Shown one piece after another: positions 1-7,377 of a stretch of DNA of 10,928 bases (the stretch's first letter is position 1; every line of letters begins with the position of its first letter). Location: contig JBLRWS010000075.1 in the NCBI GenBank assembly GCA_047921075.1, positions 1 to 10,928 of the forward strand, in the 5' to 3' direction. Source of the DNA: JBLRWS01 sp047921075. Its GTDB lineage: Bacteria > Bacteroidota > Rhodothermia > Balneolales > Balneolaceae. Below the pieces are notes generated by a model. The model saw nothing but the letters and a program-made list of their open reading frames with translations. It was not told where the DNA came from and did not search any database. The position numbers and the translations under genes were made by a program.

Positions 1-890
1 TAGACCAGCCCCTGCTTTTAAACCTTTCCATTCTGCTGATCATTGTAGGGTTTGGCTTCAAAATAGCGGTTGTTCCATTCCATTTTTGGGCACCGGATGT
101 ATATGAAGGCGCCTCGTTTCCCGTGGTTTCCCTGCTTGCAGTGGCCTCTAAAATAGCAGCGTTTGGAATGATGATCCGGTTTTTTGCCGTCTCATTTATC
201 GATTCCTCCGGGCTATCGGCAGACGGCAGCTGGTCCATCATAGAAGGGCTTCACTGGGATCTATTACTGGGCCTAATGGCAGCTCTGGCCATGATATTAG
301 GCAATCTCACGGCTCTGAAGCAGGACAACATCAAACGGATGCTCGCTTACTCCAGTATCGCTCATGCAGGTTACTTGTTGATGGGCGTGGTGCTCTTAAC
401 CGGAGAAGGTATTGCAACGGTTATGATGTACCTGTTTATCTACCTGTTCATGAACCTGGGCGCATTTTACGTGGCGATGTTGTTTTATAACGCAACCGGG
501 GTAGAGTCGATCGAGGGATATAAGGGATTTGGAATACGTGCACCGCTTGCCGGTGTAGCACTTACCATATTCTTGGTGTCGCTAACCGGCTTGCCGCCAA
601 CAGCAGGGTTTGTGGCAAAGCTCTACATTTTTGGTGCAGCTGTGAGTGCGGGGTGGATATGGTTGGTTGCTATTGCCGGAATCACAACCGTGATCTCACT
701 TTTTTACTATATCCGGGTGGTGCGCAACATGTTTTTCTACCAGCCTGAACCAGAACAAGAGCCTCTCCATTTTAACAGTTTTACCAAGGCGGTGCTTTAT
801 GCACTTCTGATTCCGACACTTGTTCTGGGGGTTTACTTTTCACCGCTACTAAAAGTTGTAAGGGATTCGGTTTCTATGATCGGTTTTTAA
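1..890 (+). CDS. nuoN: NADH-quinone oxidoreductase subunit N, 5'-truncated by window edge
   Basis: This is the C-terminal part of the NuoN/ND2 antiporter-like membrane subunit of respiratory complex I, which helps couple quinone reduction to proton pumping. The reading frame is open from the window edge (first full codon at 3) to the TAA at 888-890. It encodes about 295 residues of a protein usually near 480, so the start lies outside. A GTG at 123 is internal, because family-conserved sequence (FKIAVVPFHFWAPDVYEGA) lies upstream of it in the same frame. Other NuoN hallmarks are NIKRMLAYSSIAHAGY, with the conserved lysine of the proton channel, and GLPPTAGF followed by a lysine. Several hydrophobic helices are visible, the last near the C-terminus. 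NuoN is normally the last gene of a nuo operon, which fits the unrelated genes that follow. No T-tract terminator is seen after it. Family call is secure; operon context is inferred. Confidence 0.95.
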   Translation, partial: DQPLLLNLSILLIIVGFGFKIAVVPFHFWAPDVYEGASFPVVSLLAVASKIAAFGMMIRFFAVSFIDSSGLSADGSWSIIEGLHWDLLLGLMAALAMILGNLTALKQDNIKRMLAYSSIAHAGYLLMGVVLLTGEGIATVMMYLFIYLFMNLGAFYVAMLFYNATGVESIEGYKGFGIRAPLAGVALTIFLVSLTGLPPTAGFVAKLYIFGAAVSAGWIWLVAIAGITTVISLFYYIRVVRNMFFYQPEPEQEPLHFNSFTKAVLYALLIPTLVLGVYFSPLLKVVRDSVSMIGF

Positions 891-930
891 ATCACAGCCT
901 GCATGTTGGCCCGATAAGCTGAGTTTGCTG

Positions 931-990
931 TTTTATACACAAAATGCAATTGCAGTAGCACGAAGCTATGACGGCATGCTGTGTGTAAAA
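931..990. repeat. Imperfect inverted repeat between nuoN and the next gene
   Basis: Arms 931-947 and 974-990 are reverse complements at 14 of 17 positions, separated by 26 bases. The 5' arm begins TTTT and the 3' arm ends AAAA, so neither strand has the stem-then-T-run order of an intrinsic terminator. A perfect 10-base palindrome, TGCAATTGCA, sits at 945-954, overlapping the end of the first arm. It could be a weak operator or an mRNA 3' hairpin for nuoN. AT-rich chance pairing is also possible. Confidence 0.3.
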
Positions 991-1026
991 TGTGTGATGC
1001 CTTCAACTTAATATGGAGAAATTGTT

Positions 1027-1443
1027 ATGAATGAATCAAAACCGGAACAACTTTTTAGACAAGCAGACGAGGATTTGCAACGGGCAAACGAAGAGCTGTA
1101 TCGGCCTTCGGATGATGTTGTGACCTACGCGGCCTGCCAGTTTTCCAGAAAAGCGTTATACCGATTTTTAAACGCGCTCGCAATTTATCAGTCCAAGACC
1201 AAGAATATGATTCTTGAGCCCGATCTGACGCTGGAACAGCTGATTACTTTTTGCGGCCAACATAACAAGGACATTAACAGCATTGATTTTAGCTCGCTTC
1301 ATTGTAAATGCGCTCCGGTTATAGCCGATGATGAAGGTGAGATAATCTACTGTACAAGTGTTCAAAAAGTGGATTACTGTGCCAAACTGGCTTCGAAAGT
1401 TAGAGAAATTGTACGCAAGGAGTTTGAGAAGAGCGTAAACTGA
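1027..1443 (+). CDS. Cysteine-rich small protein, HEPN-like helical fold (function unknown)
   Basis: I do not recognise a characterised family with certainty. The 138-residue product is charged, soluble and lacks a signal peptide or membrane helix. Residues 4-25 look like an amphipathic helix. Residues 33-54 (YAACQFSRKALYRFLNALAIY) resemble the helix of HEPN-domain proteins, and TLEQLITFC at 68-76 resembles the following helix. The RxxxxxH motif of RNA-cleaving HEPN proteins is not visible, so nuclease activity is not supported. Six cysteines stand out (37, 76, 93, 95, 109, 118), with H79 and H92 near three of them, which could suit metal binding or redox chemistry. The ATG is preceded by GGAGA at 1015-1019, seven bases upstream, the clearest Shine-Dalgarno in the window. 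It lies 136 bases after nuoN and 112 before the first Rrf2 gene, so co-transcription is uncertain. Gene reality is likely from length, start and helical pattern; function is unknown. Confidence 0.75.
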   Translation: MNESKPEQLFRQADEDLQRANEELYRPSDDVVTYAACQFSRKALYRFLNALAIYQSKTKNMILEPDLTLEQLITFCGQHNKDINSIDFSSLHCKCAPVIADDEGEIIYCTSVQKVDYCAKLASKVREIVRKEFEKSVN

Positions 1444-1555
1444 AAGCTATTACATACAGCGTAGCCGCCAGAGCAACAGGTTCATTTGTTTAGTATCTTA
1501 TCGAATTATTACTGCCTAAAAAAATAGATTTACACAAACCAGAGATATCGTCCCT

Positions 1556-1996
1556 ATGTTTTCAACATCCTGCCACTATGGGCTGCAGGCCATGCTTTAC
1601 ATTGCCATGCACAGCTCCGAAGAGAACAATGTTGAACTTAAAGTGATTGCTAAAGAACAGGACATTCCCCGCCACTTTTTAAGCAAAATATTGCAACAGC
1701 TCGTCAAAAATGGCCTGCTATATTCAATGAAAGGGCCTACAGGCGGGTTCAGGTTGTCGAAACCACCTGAAAAAATATACCTGATAAAAATTATTGAAGC
1801 GATAGATGGACTGGCCGTTTTCAACAAATGCGGCATCGGTTTTAAACAGTGTAATGATAGTAAACCCTGCCCCATACATGATGATTACAAGAAGGTAAGG
1901 GCACAGGTTGAAAACCTGTTTAGGTCAAAGAACCTGCAAAACCTGGTGGATGATGTGAAAGAGGGAAACAGCATTATTACACTCGGACCTGTTTAA
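1556..1996 (+). CDS. Rrf2-family transcriptional regulator, likely Fe-S sensing (copy 1)
   Basis: This is a 146-residue winged-helix regulator of the Rrf2 family (IscR/NsrR/RsrR relatives), a usual length for the family. The N-terminus MFSTSCHYGLQAM matches the Rrf2 first helix. The recognition-helix region IPRHFLSKILQQLVK spans 37-51, and the wing KGPTGGFRL spans 59-67. C92, C99 and C105 with H108 form the C-x6-C-x5-C-x2-H pattern that holds an iron-sulfur cluster in characterised members, so cluster binding is a family-based inference. There is an extra cysteine at 6. No clear Shine-Dalgarno precedes the ATG. It lies 142 bases upstream of a close paralogue and on the same strand as the PFOR gene, so a role in controlling iron-sulfur oxidoreductases is plausible but not shown. 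It cannot be assigned to IscR, NsrR or RsrR from sequence alone. Confidence 0.93.
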   Translation: MFSTSCHYGLQAMLYIAMHSSEENNVELKVIAKEQDIPRHFLSKILQQLVKNGLLYSMKGPTGGFRLSKPPEKIYLIKIIEAIDGLAVFNKCGIGFKQCNDSKPCPIHDDYKKVRAQVENLFRSKNLQNLVDDVKEGNSIITLGPV

Positions 1997-2003
1997 AGAC
2001 TGG

Positions 2004-2077
2004 GTCTAAATATAAAATGCAATTTGTTACAGCGAGATTATTTTGTTAGATTAAATTAGAGTTTTATATCTAAATAT
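2004..2077. promoter_or_regulatory. Candidate operator cluster (TCTAA/TTAGA half-sites) before Rrf2 copy 2
   Basis: The AT-rich gap between the two Rrf2 genes holds repeated half-sites. TCTAAATAT occurs at 2005-2013 and again at 2069-2077, 64 bases apart, near six helical turns. TTAGA, the reverse complement of TCTAA, occurs at 2046-2050 and 2056-2060. TTAGA at 2056 and TCTAA at 2069 form an inverted repeat with an 8-base spacer. In addition 2005-2017 and 2062-2074 are reverse complements at 11 of 13 positions. Autoregulation is common in Rrf2 proteins, so an operator is a reasonable guess. The AT-rich composition makes chance repeats likely. Confidence 0.3.
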
Positions 2078-2138
2078 CTGTTAATGATCAAAAAGCATAT
2101 TCTCAATTGTATATAACAGTGCTATAACACCCAAAACT

Positions 2139-2573
2139 ATGTTTTCTGCTTCCTGCCATTACGGTATACAAGCTATGATGTGTATAGCAAAAAAATCCTC
2201 GGGAGAAGAAAATATTGAGTTAAGCAAAATTGCAGTGGAATACGAAATACCCAGACACTTTTTGAGCAAGATTTTACAGCAGCTTGTAAAGGGTAAATTG
2301 CTCCATTCGGCCAAAGGGCCGTCGGGTGGCTATAAGTTAGCACGCCACCCCGATGAAATTACACTCATTGAAATTGTAGAGATCATTGACGGGCTGGACG
2401 TTTTCTATGAGTGCGGCATAGGGTTTAAGGAGTGTGATGATGAAGACCCGTGCCCATTTCATGACGATTATAAAGTTGTTCGAAATAGAGTGAAGGACCT
2501 GTTTGAATCGAAGACACTTGGCGAGTTGGCAAACAGCTCAGAAAAGCCGGATTCCATAATCAACATTATATAA
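2139..2573 (+). CDS. Rrf2-family transcriptional regulator, likely Fe-S sensing (copy 2)
   Basis: This is a 144-residue paralogue of the preceding regulator. By hand alignment without gaps, about 70 of the first 108 residues are identical. Residues 37-51, which include the recognition helix, are fully identical, so both proteins may read the same DNA site. C92, C99, C105 and H108 occupy the same positions as in copy 1. C6 is shared and C15 is specific to this copy. The C-terminal tails after about residue 125 diverge, as do the acidic residues around the cluster loop (here ECDDEDPC), which could tune cluster stability or effector response. The ATG has no obvious Shine-Dalgarno. The stop codon lies 59 bases before the nifJ start, so it may be co-transcribed with the PFOR gene or repress its promoter. 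The family call is firm; the ligand, the signal and the targets are inferred. Confidence 0.93.
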   Translation: MFSASCHYGIQAMMCIAKKSSGEENIELSKIAVEYEIPRHFLSKILQQLVKGKLLHSAKGPSGGYKLARHPDEITLIEIVEIIDGLDVFYECGIGFKECDDEDPCPFHDDYKVVRNRVKDLFESKTLGELANSSEKPDSIINII

Positions 2574-2577
2574 ATGG

Positions 2578-2609
2578 CGAGCAAAAGCCATCAATAAAAC
2601 GCCTGCTCG
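2578..2609 (+). promoter_or_regulatory. Small stem-loop in the nifJ leader
   Basis: CGAGCA at 2578-2583 and TGCTCG at 2604-2609 form a perfect 6-bp inverted repeat with a 20-base loop, between the second Rrf2 stop codon and the nifJ start. No T-run follows, so it is not a standard terminator. It could be an operator or a leader RNA hairpin. The short stem and long loop make it weak. Confidence 0.25.
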
Positions 2610-2632
2610 TGAATTAATAAGAAATAACTGCC

Positions 2633-5600
2633 ATGAAGAAATCTAAAGAAACCCGGAAAATGGTTACAATTGATGCAAATGAAGCGGCGGCGTTCATTGC
2701 TCATAAACTAAGCGAGGTAATTGCCATCTACCCGATAACTCCGGCCTCACCCATGGGAGAGTGGAGTGATGAATGGTCGATGGGAGGGAAGAAAAATATC
2801 TGGGGAACTGTTCCTGATGTAATTGAACTGCAAAGTGAAGGCGGGGCGGCCGGTACCCTTCACGGAGCACTTCAAACCGGGGCTATCAGCACTACGTTTA
2901 CTGCCTCTCAGGGCCTTTTGCTCAAAATGCCGAACTTGTATAAAATTGCCGGAGAGCTCACACCCGCCGTGGTTCACGTGGCAGCCCGTTCGGTGGCTAC
3001 GCATGCACTCTCTATTTTTGGTGACCACAGCGATGTGATGGCCATGCGCCCAACAGGTGTTGCCATGCTCAGCTCTAACAGTGTGCAGGAAGCGATGGAT
3101 ATGGCACTGATTGCCCACGCAGCCACACTTGAATCGCGCATTCCATTTATTCACTTCTTTGATGGCTTTCGTACCTCCCACGAAGTCCAGAAAATTGAAC
3201 AAGTACCAGATGATGTTTTGCGGGCGATGATTGATGACGAGTGGGTAATTGCCCACAGAGAACGGGCTTTAACACCCGATAAACCGGTTATTCGTGGTAC
3301 TGCACAAAATCCGGACGTATTCTTCCAGGCAAGGGAAACCGCCAATCAATTTTATAATGAATGCGCGGGGATTGTGCAGCGGGCGATGGATACATTTGCC
3401 GGGCTTACCGGCCGGCAGTACAACCTGTTTGAATATGTTGGCCCGCAAGATGCAGAGCGTGTCGTGATTATGATGGGTTCAGGTGCCGAGACGGCTCACG
3501 AAACGATAGAAAAACTGAACGCCGGGGGAGAAAAAACGGGACTGATTAAATGCAGGTTATTCAGGCCGTTTGGAATGCAGCAATGTATTGAAGCACTGCC
3601 CGAATCGGTGAAAGCGATAACTGTTCTCGACAGAACCAAAGAACCCGGCAGCACAGGCGAGCCCCTTTATAATGATGTATTGGCCGCGTTGCATGAAAAC
3701 AGATCCGAACAGTGGAGATCATTTACCGCTGAACCAAAAGTAACCGGCGGCCGCTATGGGCTTTCATCGAAAGAGTTTACGCCCGCCATGGTCAGCCGAA
3801 TTTTTGAGGAGCTAAAGGCGGAAAAGCCAAAGAATCATTTTACCATTGGCATTCATGATGATGTAACCCATACCAGTCTCGACGTTTCAACAGAAGGCTG
3901 GGATATGGATGATGATGTATTTGAAGGCTTGTTTTACGGTTTAGGAGCCGATGGAACGGTAAGCGCAAATAAAAACTCCATCAAAATTATCGGCGACAAT
4001 ACCGACTATTTTGCCCAGGGCTATTTTGTTTATGACTCCAAAAAATCGGGAGCTACAACCGTTTCTCACCTCCGTTTCGGCCCAAACCCGATCCGTTCTG
4101 CCTACCTGATAGACAAGGCTAAATTTGTAGCCTGCCACCAGTTCCAGTTCCTCGAGCGGCTCGATATGCTTAAAAAAGCCAGGCATGGAGCCACATTTCT
4201 GCTGAATGCTCCGTACAGTCCAGACCAGGTTTGGGAACATATCCCCCAAAAAGTTCAGGAACAGATCATTGAAAAGGATCTGAAATTTTATGCGATCGAT
4301 GCATACAAAGTGGCGCGGGAAAATGGCATGGGTACACGCATCAACACGGTGATGCAGACCTGCTTTTTTGCGATATCAGAAATTTTACCCAAAGAGAAAG
4401 CCATTCTGCTAATCAAAAGCGCGATCAAAAAAGCGTACGGCAACAAGGGCGAAAACATTCTGCAGAGCAACTACGCCGCGGTCGATAATTCTGTTGAACA
4501 TCTGCACGAAATCAACGTGCCAAAAACGGCGGGATCAACCATCGAAATGCGGCCGCCGGTTCCGAAAGAGGCACCCGAGTATGTGCAAAAAGTAATTGCC
4601 GAGATCATTGCCGGTAATGGCGACAGCCTGCCGGTTAGTGCTTTTGCGGCAGATGGAACATTCCCTACGGGAACAACACAGTGGGAGAAGAGAAATATAG
4701 CCCAGGAGATACCGGTACTTGAACCCGATATCTGCATCCAGTGTGGTAAGTGTATGTTCGTATGCCCGCACGCTGTGATACGGATGAAAGCGTTTGACGG
4801 CGAACTGCTGGAAGCCGCTCCCGAGACATTTAAATACATGGATGCCCGCGGCCGCGAGTGGCCCGATAACACGAAAGTGAGTATCCAGGTTTCGCCGGAA
4901 GATTGTACAGGCTGCGAGCTTTGTGTGGAAGTGTGCCCGGCAAAAGACAAAACCAACGTTGGCCGCAAAGCACTGAATATGGCTCCAATTGATCCACTTC
5001 TTGAACAAGAAAAAGAAAATTGGGATTTCTTCCTCACCCTGCCGGAGTACAACCGGGCAGAAATTAAACACGATACCGTGAAAGGCTCGCAGTTTCTGCA
5101 GCCGCTGTTTGAGTTCTCCGGCGCATGCGCGGGTTGTGGCGAAACCCCCTATATCAAACTCATCACACAGCTTTACGGCGACCGGATGGTGATTGCCAAT
5201 GCCACCGGTTGTTCCAGTATCTATGGCGGTAATTTGCCCTCCACACCATACACCACCAATAACGAAGGCCTGGGGCCGGCCTGGTCAAACTCTCTGTTCG
5301 AAGACAACGCCGAATTTGGGCTTGGCTTCAGAGTAACGATCGACAAACACACCGAGCAGGCTCAAGAGCTACTAACGGGAATGAATGGAGCCCTGGATAG
5401 CAAGCTCGTTGATGAGATTCTAAAAGCGGATCAATCCACAGAACCCGGTATTTATGAACAGCGCGAACGGGTTGCCAAACTGAAAGAGATGATCAACGGT
5501 TCGGATGACCCGAAGGCGCGCATGCTTCTAAGCCTGGCCGATTATCTTGTACGCAAAAGCGTTTGGATATTTGGCGGGGATGGCTGGGCGTACGATATCG

Positions 5601-6211
5601 GTTATGGCGGCCTCGATCATGTACTGGCAAGTGGCCGCGATGTAAACATCCTCGTGATGGATACCGAGGTGTACTCCAACACCGGGGGGCAGTGCTCAAA
5701 GGCAACGCCGCTGGGAGCCGTGGCAAAGTTTGCCGCTGCCGGTAAGCGGGTTGGCAAGAAAGACCTGGGGATGATGTCGATACAGGGAAACAAAGCGTAT
5801 GTGGCCCGGATTGCCATGGGCGCCAGCGATACTCAAACCATGAAAGCTGTGATAGAAGCGGAACGCTATCCCGGCCCATCCATTATCATTGCCTACAGCC
5901 ACTGTATTGCACACGGCTACGACATGAAGTATGGGCTGAACCAGCAAAAACTTGCTGTCGATTCCGGGTACTGGCCACTCTTCAGATTCGATCCTTCAAA
6001 GATGGATGAAAATAAAAATCCGTTCCAGCTCGATTCAAAAGCACCGAAAATCGGACTCAAAGAGTACGCCTACAACGAGATGAGGTACCTGATGCTGGCA
6101 AAATCCAATCCCAAAATAGCAAAACAACTCATGACCCAGGCTCAGAAAGAGTTGAAAGAGCAGTGGCATGTGTACGAGCAACTTGAAAAAGTTTATGAAC
6201 CGGAAGAATAG
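2633..6211 (+). CDS. nifJ: Pyruvate:ferredoxin (flavodoxin) oxidoreductase, single-chain PFOR
   Basis: It catalyses pyruvate + CoA + oxidised ferredoxin to acetyl-CoA + CO2 + reduced ferredoxin, in the cytoplasm. At 1192 residues it is full length for the homodimeric enzyme. Domains run in the usual order. The N-terminal TPP-dependent domain has YPITPASPM at 33-41 (T36) and R119, which match active-site Thr31 and Arg114 of the Desulfovibrio africanus enzyme. A transketolase-C-like domain (about 266-420) and the gamma-type domain (about 430-645) follow. A two-[4Fe-4S] ferredoxin insert has C701, C704, C707, C711 and C758, C761, C764, C768. The TPP-binding domain has GGDG at 981-984 and NTGGQ at 1016-1020. 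The cluster next to TPP has ligands C832, C835, C860 and C1091. No key residue is missing. M10 (nt 2660) is an alternative start, since many homologues begin near VTIDAN. There is no clear Shine-Dalgarno. It probably forms an operon with the next gene, 50 bases downstream. Confidence 0.98.
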   Translation: MKKSKETRKMVTIDANEAAAFIAHKLSEVIAIYPITPASPMGEWSDEWSMGGKKNIWGTVPDVIELQSEGGAAGTLHGALQTGAISTTFTASQGLLLKMPNLYKIAGELTPAVVHVAARSVATHALSIFGDHSDVMAMRPTGVAMLSSNSVQEAMDMALIAHAATLESRIPFIHFFDGFRTSHEVQKIEQVPDDVLRAMIDDEWVIAHRERALTPDKPVIRGTAQNPDVFFQARETANQFYNECAGIVQRAMDTFAGLTGRQYNLFEYVGPQDAERVVIMMGSGAETAHETIEKLNAGGEKTGLIKCRLFRPFGMQQCIEALPESVKAITVLDRTKEPGSTGEPLYNDVLAALHENRSEQWRSFTAEPKVTGGRYGLSSKEFTPAMVSRIFEELKAEKPKNHFTIGIHDDVTHTSLDVSTEGWDMDDDVFEGLFYGLGADGTVSANKNSIKIIGDNTDYFAQGYFVYDSKKSGATTVSHLRFGPNPIRSAYLIDKAKFVACHQFQFLERLDMLKKARHGATFLLNAPYSPDQVWEHIPQKVQEQIIEKDLKFYAIDAYKVARENGMGTRINTVMQTCFFAISEILPKEKAILLIKSAIKKAYGNKGENILQSNYAAVDNSVEHLHEINVPKTAGSTIEMRPPVPKEAPEYVQKVIAEIIAGNGDSLPVSAFAADGTFPTGTTQWEKRNIAQEIPVLEPDICIQCGKCMFVCPHAVIRMKAFDGELLEAAPETFKYMDARGREWPDNTKVSIQVSPEDCTGCELCVEVCPAKDKTNVGRKALNMAPIDPLLEQEKENWDFFLTLPEYNRAEIKHDTVKGSQFLQPLFEFSGACAGCGETPYIKLITQLYGDRMVIANATGCSSIYGGNLPSTPYTTNNEGLGPAWSNSLFEDNAEFGLGFRVTIDKHTEQAQELLTGMNGALDSKLVDEILKADQSTEPGIYEQRERVAKLKEMINGSDDPKARMLLSLADYLVRKSVWIFGGDGWAYDIGYGGLDHVLASGRDVNILVMDTEVYSNTGGQCSKATPLGAVAKFAAAGKRVGKKDLGMMSIQGNKAYVARIAMGASDTQTMKAVIEAERYPGPSIIIAYSHCIAHGYDMKYGLNQQKLAVDSGYWPLFRFDPSKMDENKNPFQLDSKAPKIGLKEYAYNEMRYLMLAKSNPKIAKQLMTQAQKELKEQWHVYEQLEKVYEPEE

Positions 6212-6261
6212 AAAATTTTTTCAGGACTACCCTCAAACGTTCACCAACGTATTCAATCACC

Positions 6262-7272
6262 ATGAATTTAGAAACAACATATCTTGGCCTCAGGTTAAAA
6301 AATCCTTTGGTTCCTTCAGCATCCCCACTTTCGAGCGAAACAGATAATGTGAAACGAATGGAGGATGCAGGGGCATCTGCGGTGGTCATGTACTCACTTT
6401 TCCAGGAGCAGATTAATGCTGAAAATCAGGCGCTCGATCATTTTCTAAATACCCCTCAGGAGAGTTACGCCGAAGCTTTAAGTTATTTTCCTGAACCTGA
6501 GCAGTATCATAACCTTCATGCGGAAGATTATCTGGAACAGATTGCCGAGCTGAAGAATGCCGTAGATATTCCCATTATTGCCAGTATCAATGGTGTATCG
6601 GAAGGGGGGTGGATCAATTACTCGAAAAAAATGGAAGAGGCCGGTGCCGATGCGATTGAACTGAACATTTACTATATCGCCGGTGATCCGAGCGTTACAT
6701 CGCAGGCGGTTGAGCAGATGTATATCAATGATGTGAAAGCCGTAAAGCAGGCGGTAAGCATTCCGGTATCGGTAAAGCTCGGCCCCTATTTCAGCTCGTT
6801 TGGCAATATGGCAGTGAAATTGGAAGAGGCCGGGGCCGACGGGCTTGTCCTGTTCAACCGCTTCTACCAGCCCGATATCGACCTTGAACATCTGGAAGTA
6901 AATCCCAGCCTCGAATTAAGCAGCACGTTCGAAAAACGGCTGCCGTTGCGGTGGATCGCCATGCTGCGTGCACACCTGAAGGGCAGTATTGCCGCCACAA
7001 CCGGAATTCATACCGCCAAAGATGTACTTAAAATGTTGCTTGTAGGTGCTGATGTAACCATGATGGCATCCGTTTTGCTCTATAGCGGGCCGGGTATTTT
7101 ACAGCACATCGAAAAAGAGATGGTGCAGTGGATGGAGGAGAAAGAGTACAACTCGGTTGAAGAACTAAAAGGAGCAATGAGTTCTGCTTCCGTTACAGAT
7201 CCAAGCGCTTTCGAACGTGCCAATTACATCAAAATATTGCAGGGCTTTCGAATGGAAGATTATCAACTATAA
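6262..7272 (+). CDS. Dihydroorotate dehydrogenase-like flavoprotein with altered active-site loop
   Basis: This 336-residue TIM-barrel protein belongs to the dihydroorotate dehydrogenase superfamily. Matches to class 1A enzymes include the N-terminal TTYLGLRLKNPLVPSASPLS, VKLGPYF at 171-177 with the FMN-contacting lysine K172, N199 in the FNRF segment, and the C-terminal phosphate-binding region TTGI (246-249) and GAD (262-264). In class 1A enzymes the catalytic loop reads NLSCPN, with Cys130 as base in the Lactococcus lactis protein. Here the same place reads NIYYIA (135-140): the first asparagine is kept, but the cysteine, proline and second asparagine are gone. Orotate formation is therefore doubtful, and I give no pyrD symbol. 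Genes of this kind are often annotated near nifJ in other bacteria (from memory). Its place 50 bases after nifJ suggests co-transcription and perhaps a redox role with PFOR or ferredoxin, which is inference. FMN binding is likely; the substrate is unknown. Confidence 0.88.
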   Translation: MNLETTYLGLRLKNPLVPSASPLSSETDNVKRMEDAGASAVVMYSLFQEQINAENQALDHFLNTPQESYAEALSYFPEPEQYHNLHAEDYLEQIAELKNAVDIPIIASINGVSEGGWINYSKKMEEAGADAIELNIYYIAGDPSVTSQAVEQMYINDVKAVKQAVSIPVSVKLGPYFSSFGNMAVKLEEAGADGLVLFNRFYQPDIDLEHLEVNPSLELSSTFEKRLPLRWIAMLRAHLKGSIAATTGIHTAKDVLKMLLVGADVTMMASVLLYSGPGILQHIEKEMVQWMEEKEYNSVEELKGAMSSASVTDPSAFERANYIKILQGFRMEDYQL

Positions 7273-7304
7273 AATTTGAGGCATACAGGGCAATCGGTGC
7301 AGGC

Positions 7305-7339
7305 CCTGTTGAAGCAAACGAAAGTTTTCTTCCAACAGG
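7305..7339 (+). terminator. Hairpin with GAAA tetraloop after the PFOR-flavoprotein pair
   Basis: A 35-base stem-loop starts 32 bases after the flavoprotein stop codon. CCTGTTG (7305-7311) pairs with CAACAGG (7333-7339). A single C bulges at 7332, AAG pairs with CTT, one C/T mismatch follows, and AAAC (7316-7319) pairs with GTTT (7324-7327) around a GAAA loop. That makes 14 base pairs closed by a C-G pair under a GNRA tetraloop. No T-run follows (the next bases are TTATCCG), so factor-independent termination would be weak. It may instead protect or process the 3' end of the nifJ message. Confidence 0.45.
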
Positions 7340-7377
7340 TTATCCGATATTCAAATTGATCAGGCGTATGTCATGAA

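Noticed and set aside
123..890. A separate 255-residue protein beginning at GTG 123
   Set aside because: The same frame is open to the window edge and contains conserved NuoN sequence upstream of 123, so this is an internal codon of nuoN.
891..1026. Intrinsic terminator for nuoN formed by the 931-990 inverted repeat
   Set aside because: The arms begin with T and end with A on both strands, and no T-run follows the stem.
1027..1443. HEPN ribonuclease toxin of a toxin-antitoxin pair
   Set aside because: The RxxxxxH catalytic motif is missing and no partner nucleotidyltransferase or antitoxin gene lies beside it; the neighbours are nuoN and Rrf2.
2100..2128. Sigma-70-like promoter (TTCTCA, 17 bases, TATAAC) before the second Rrf2 gene
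   Set aside because: The -35 match is four of six, the implied start leaves almost no leader, and this lineage probably uses different promoter consensus. TATAAC also occurs at 2112, which shows how common it is here.
4471..5071. Long minus-strand open frames (193 and 178 residues) within nifJ
   Set aside because: They are antisense to a well-conserved PFOR region that includes the ferredoxin cysteines. Their products are compositionally odd, and the length follows from codon bias on the coding strand.
6262..7272. Annotation as a functional pyrD
   Set aside because: The catalytic cysteine/serine loop is replaced by NIYYIA, and the gene sits with nifJ and not with pyrimidine genes.
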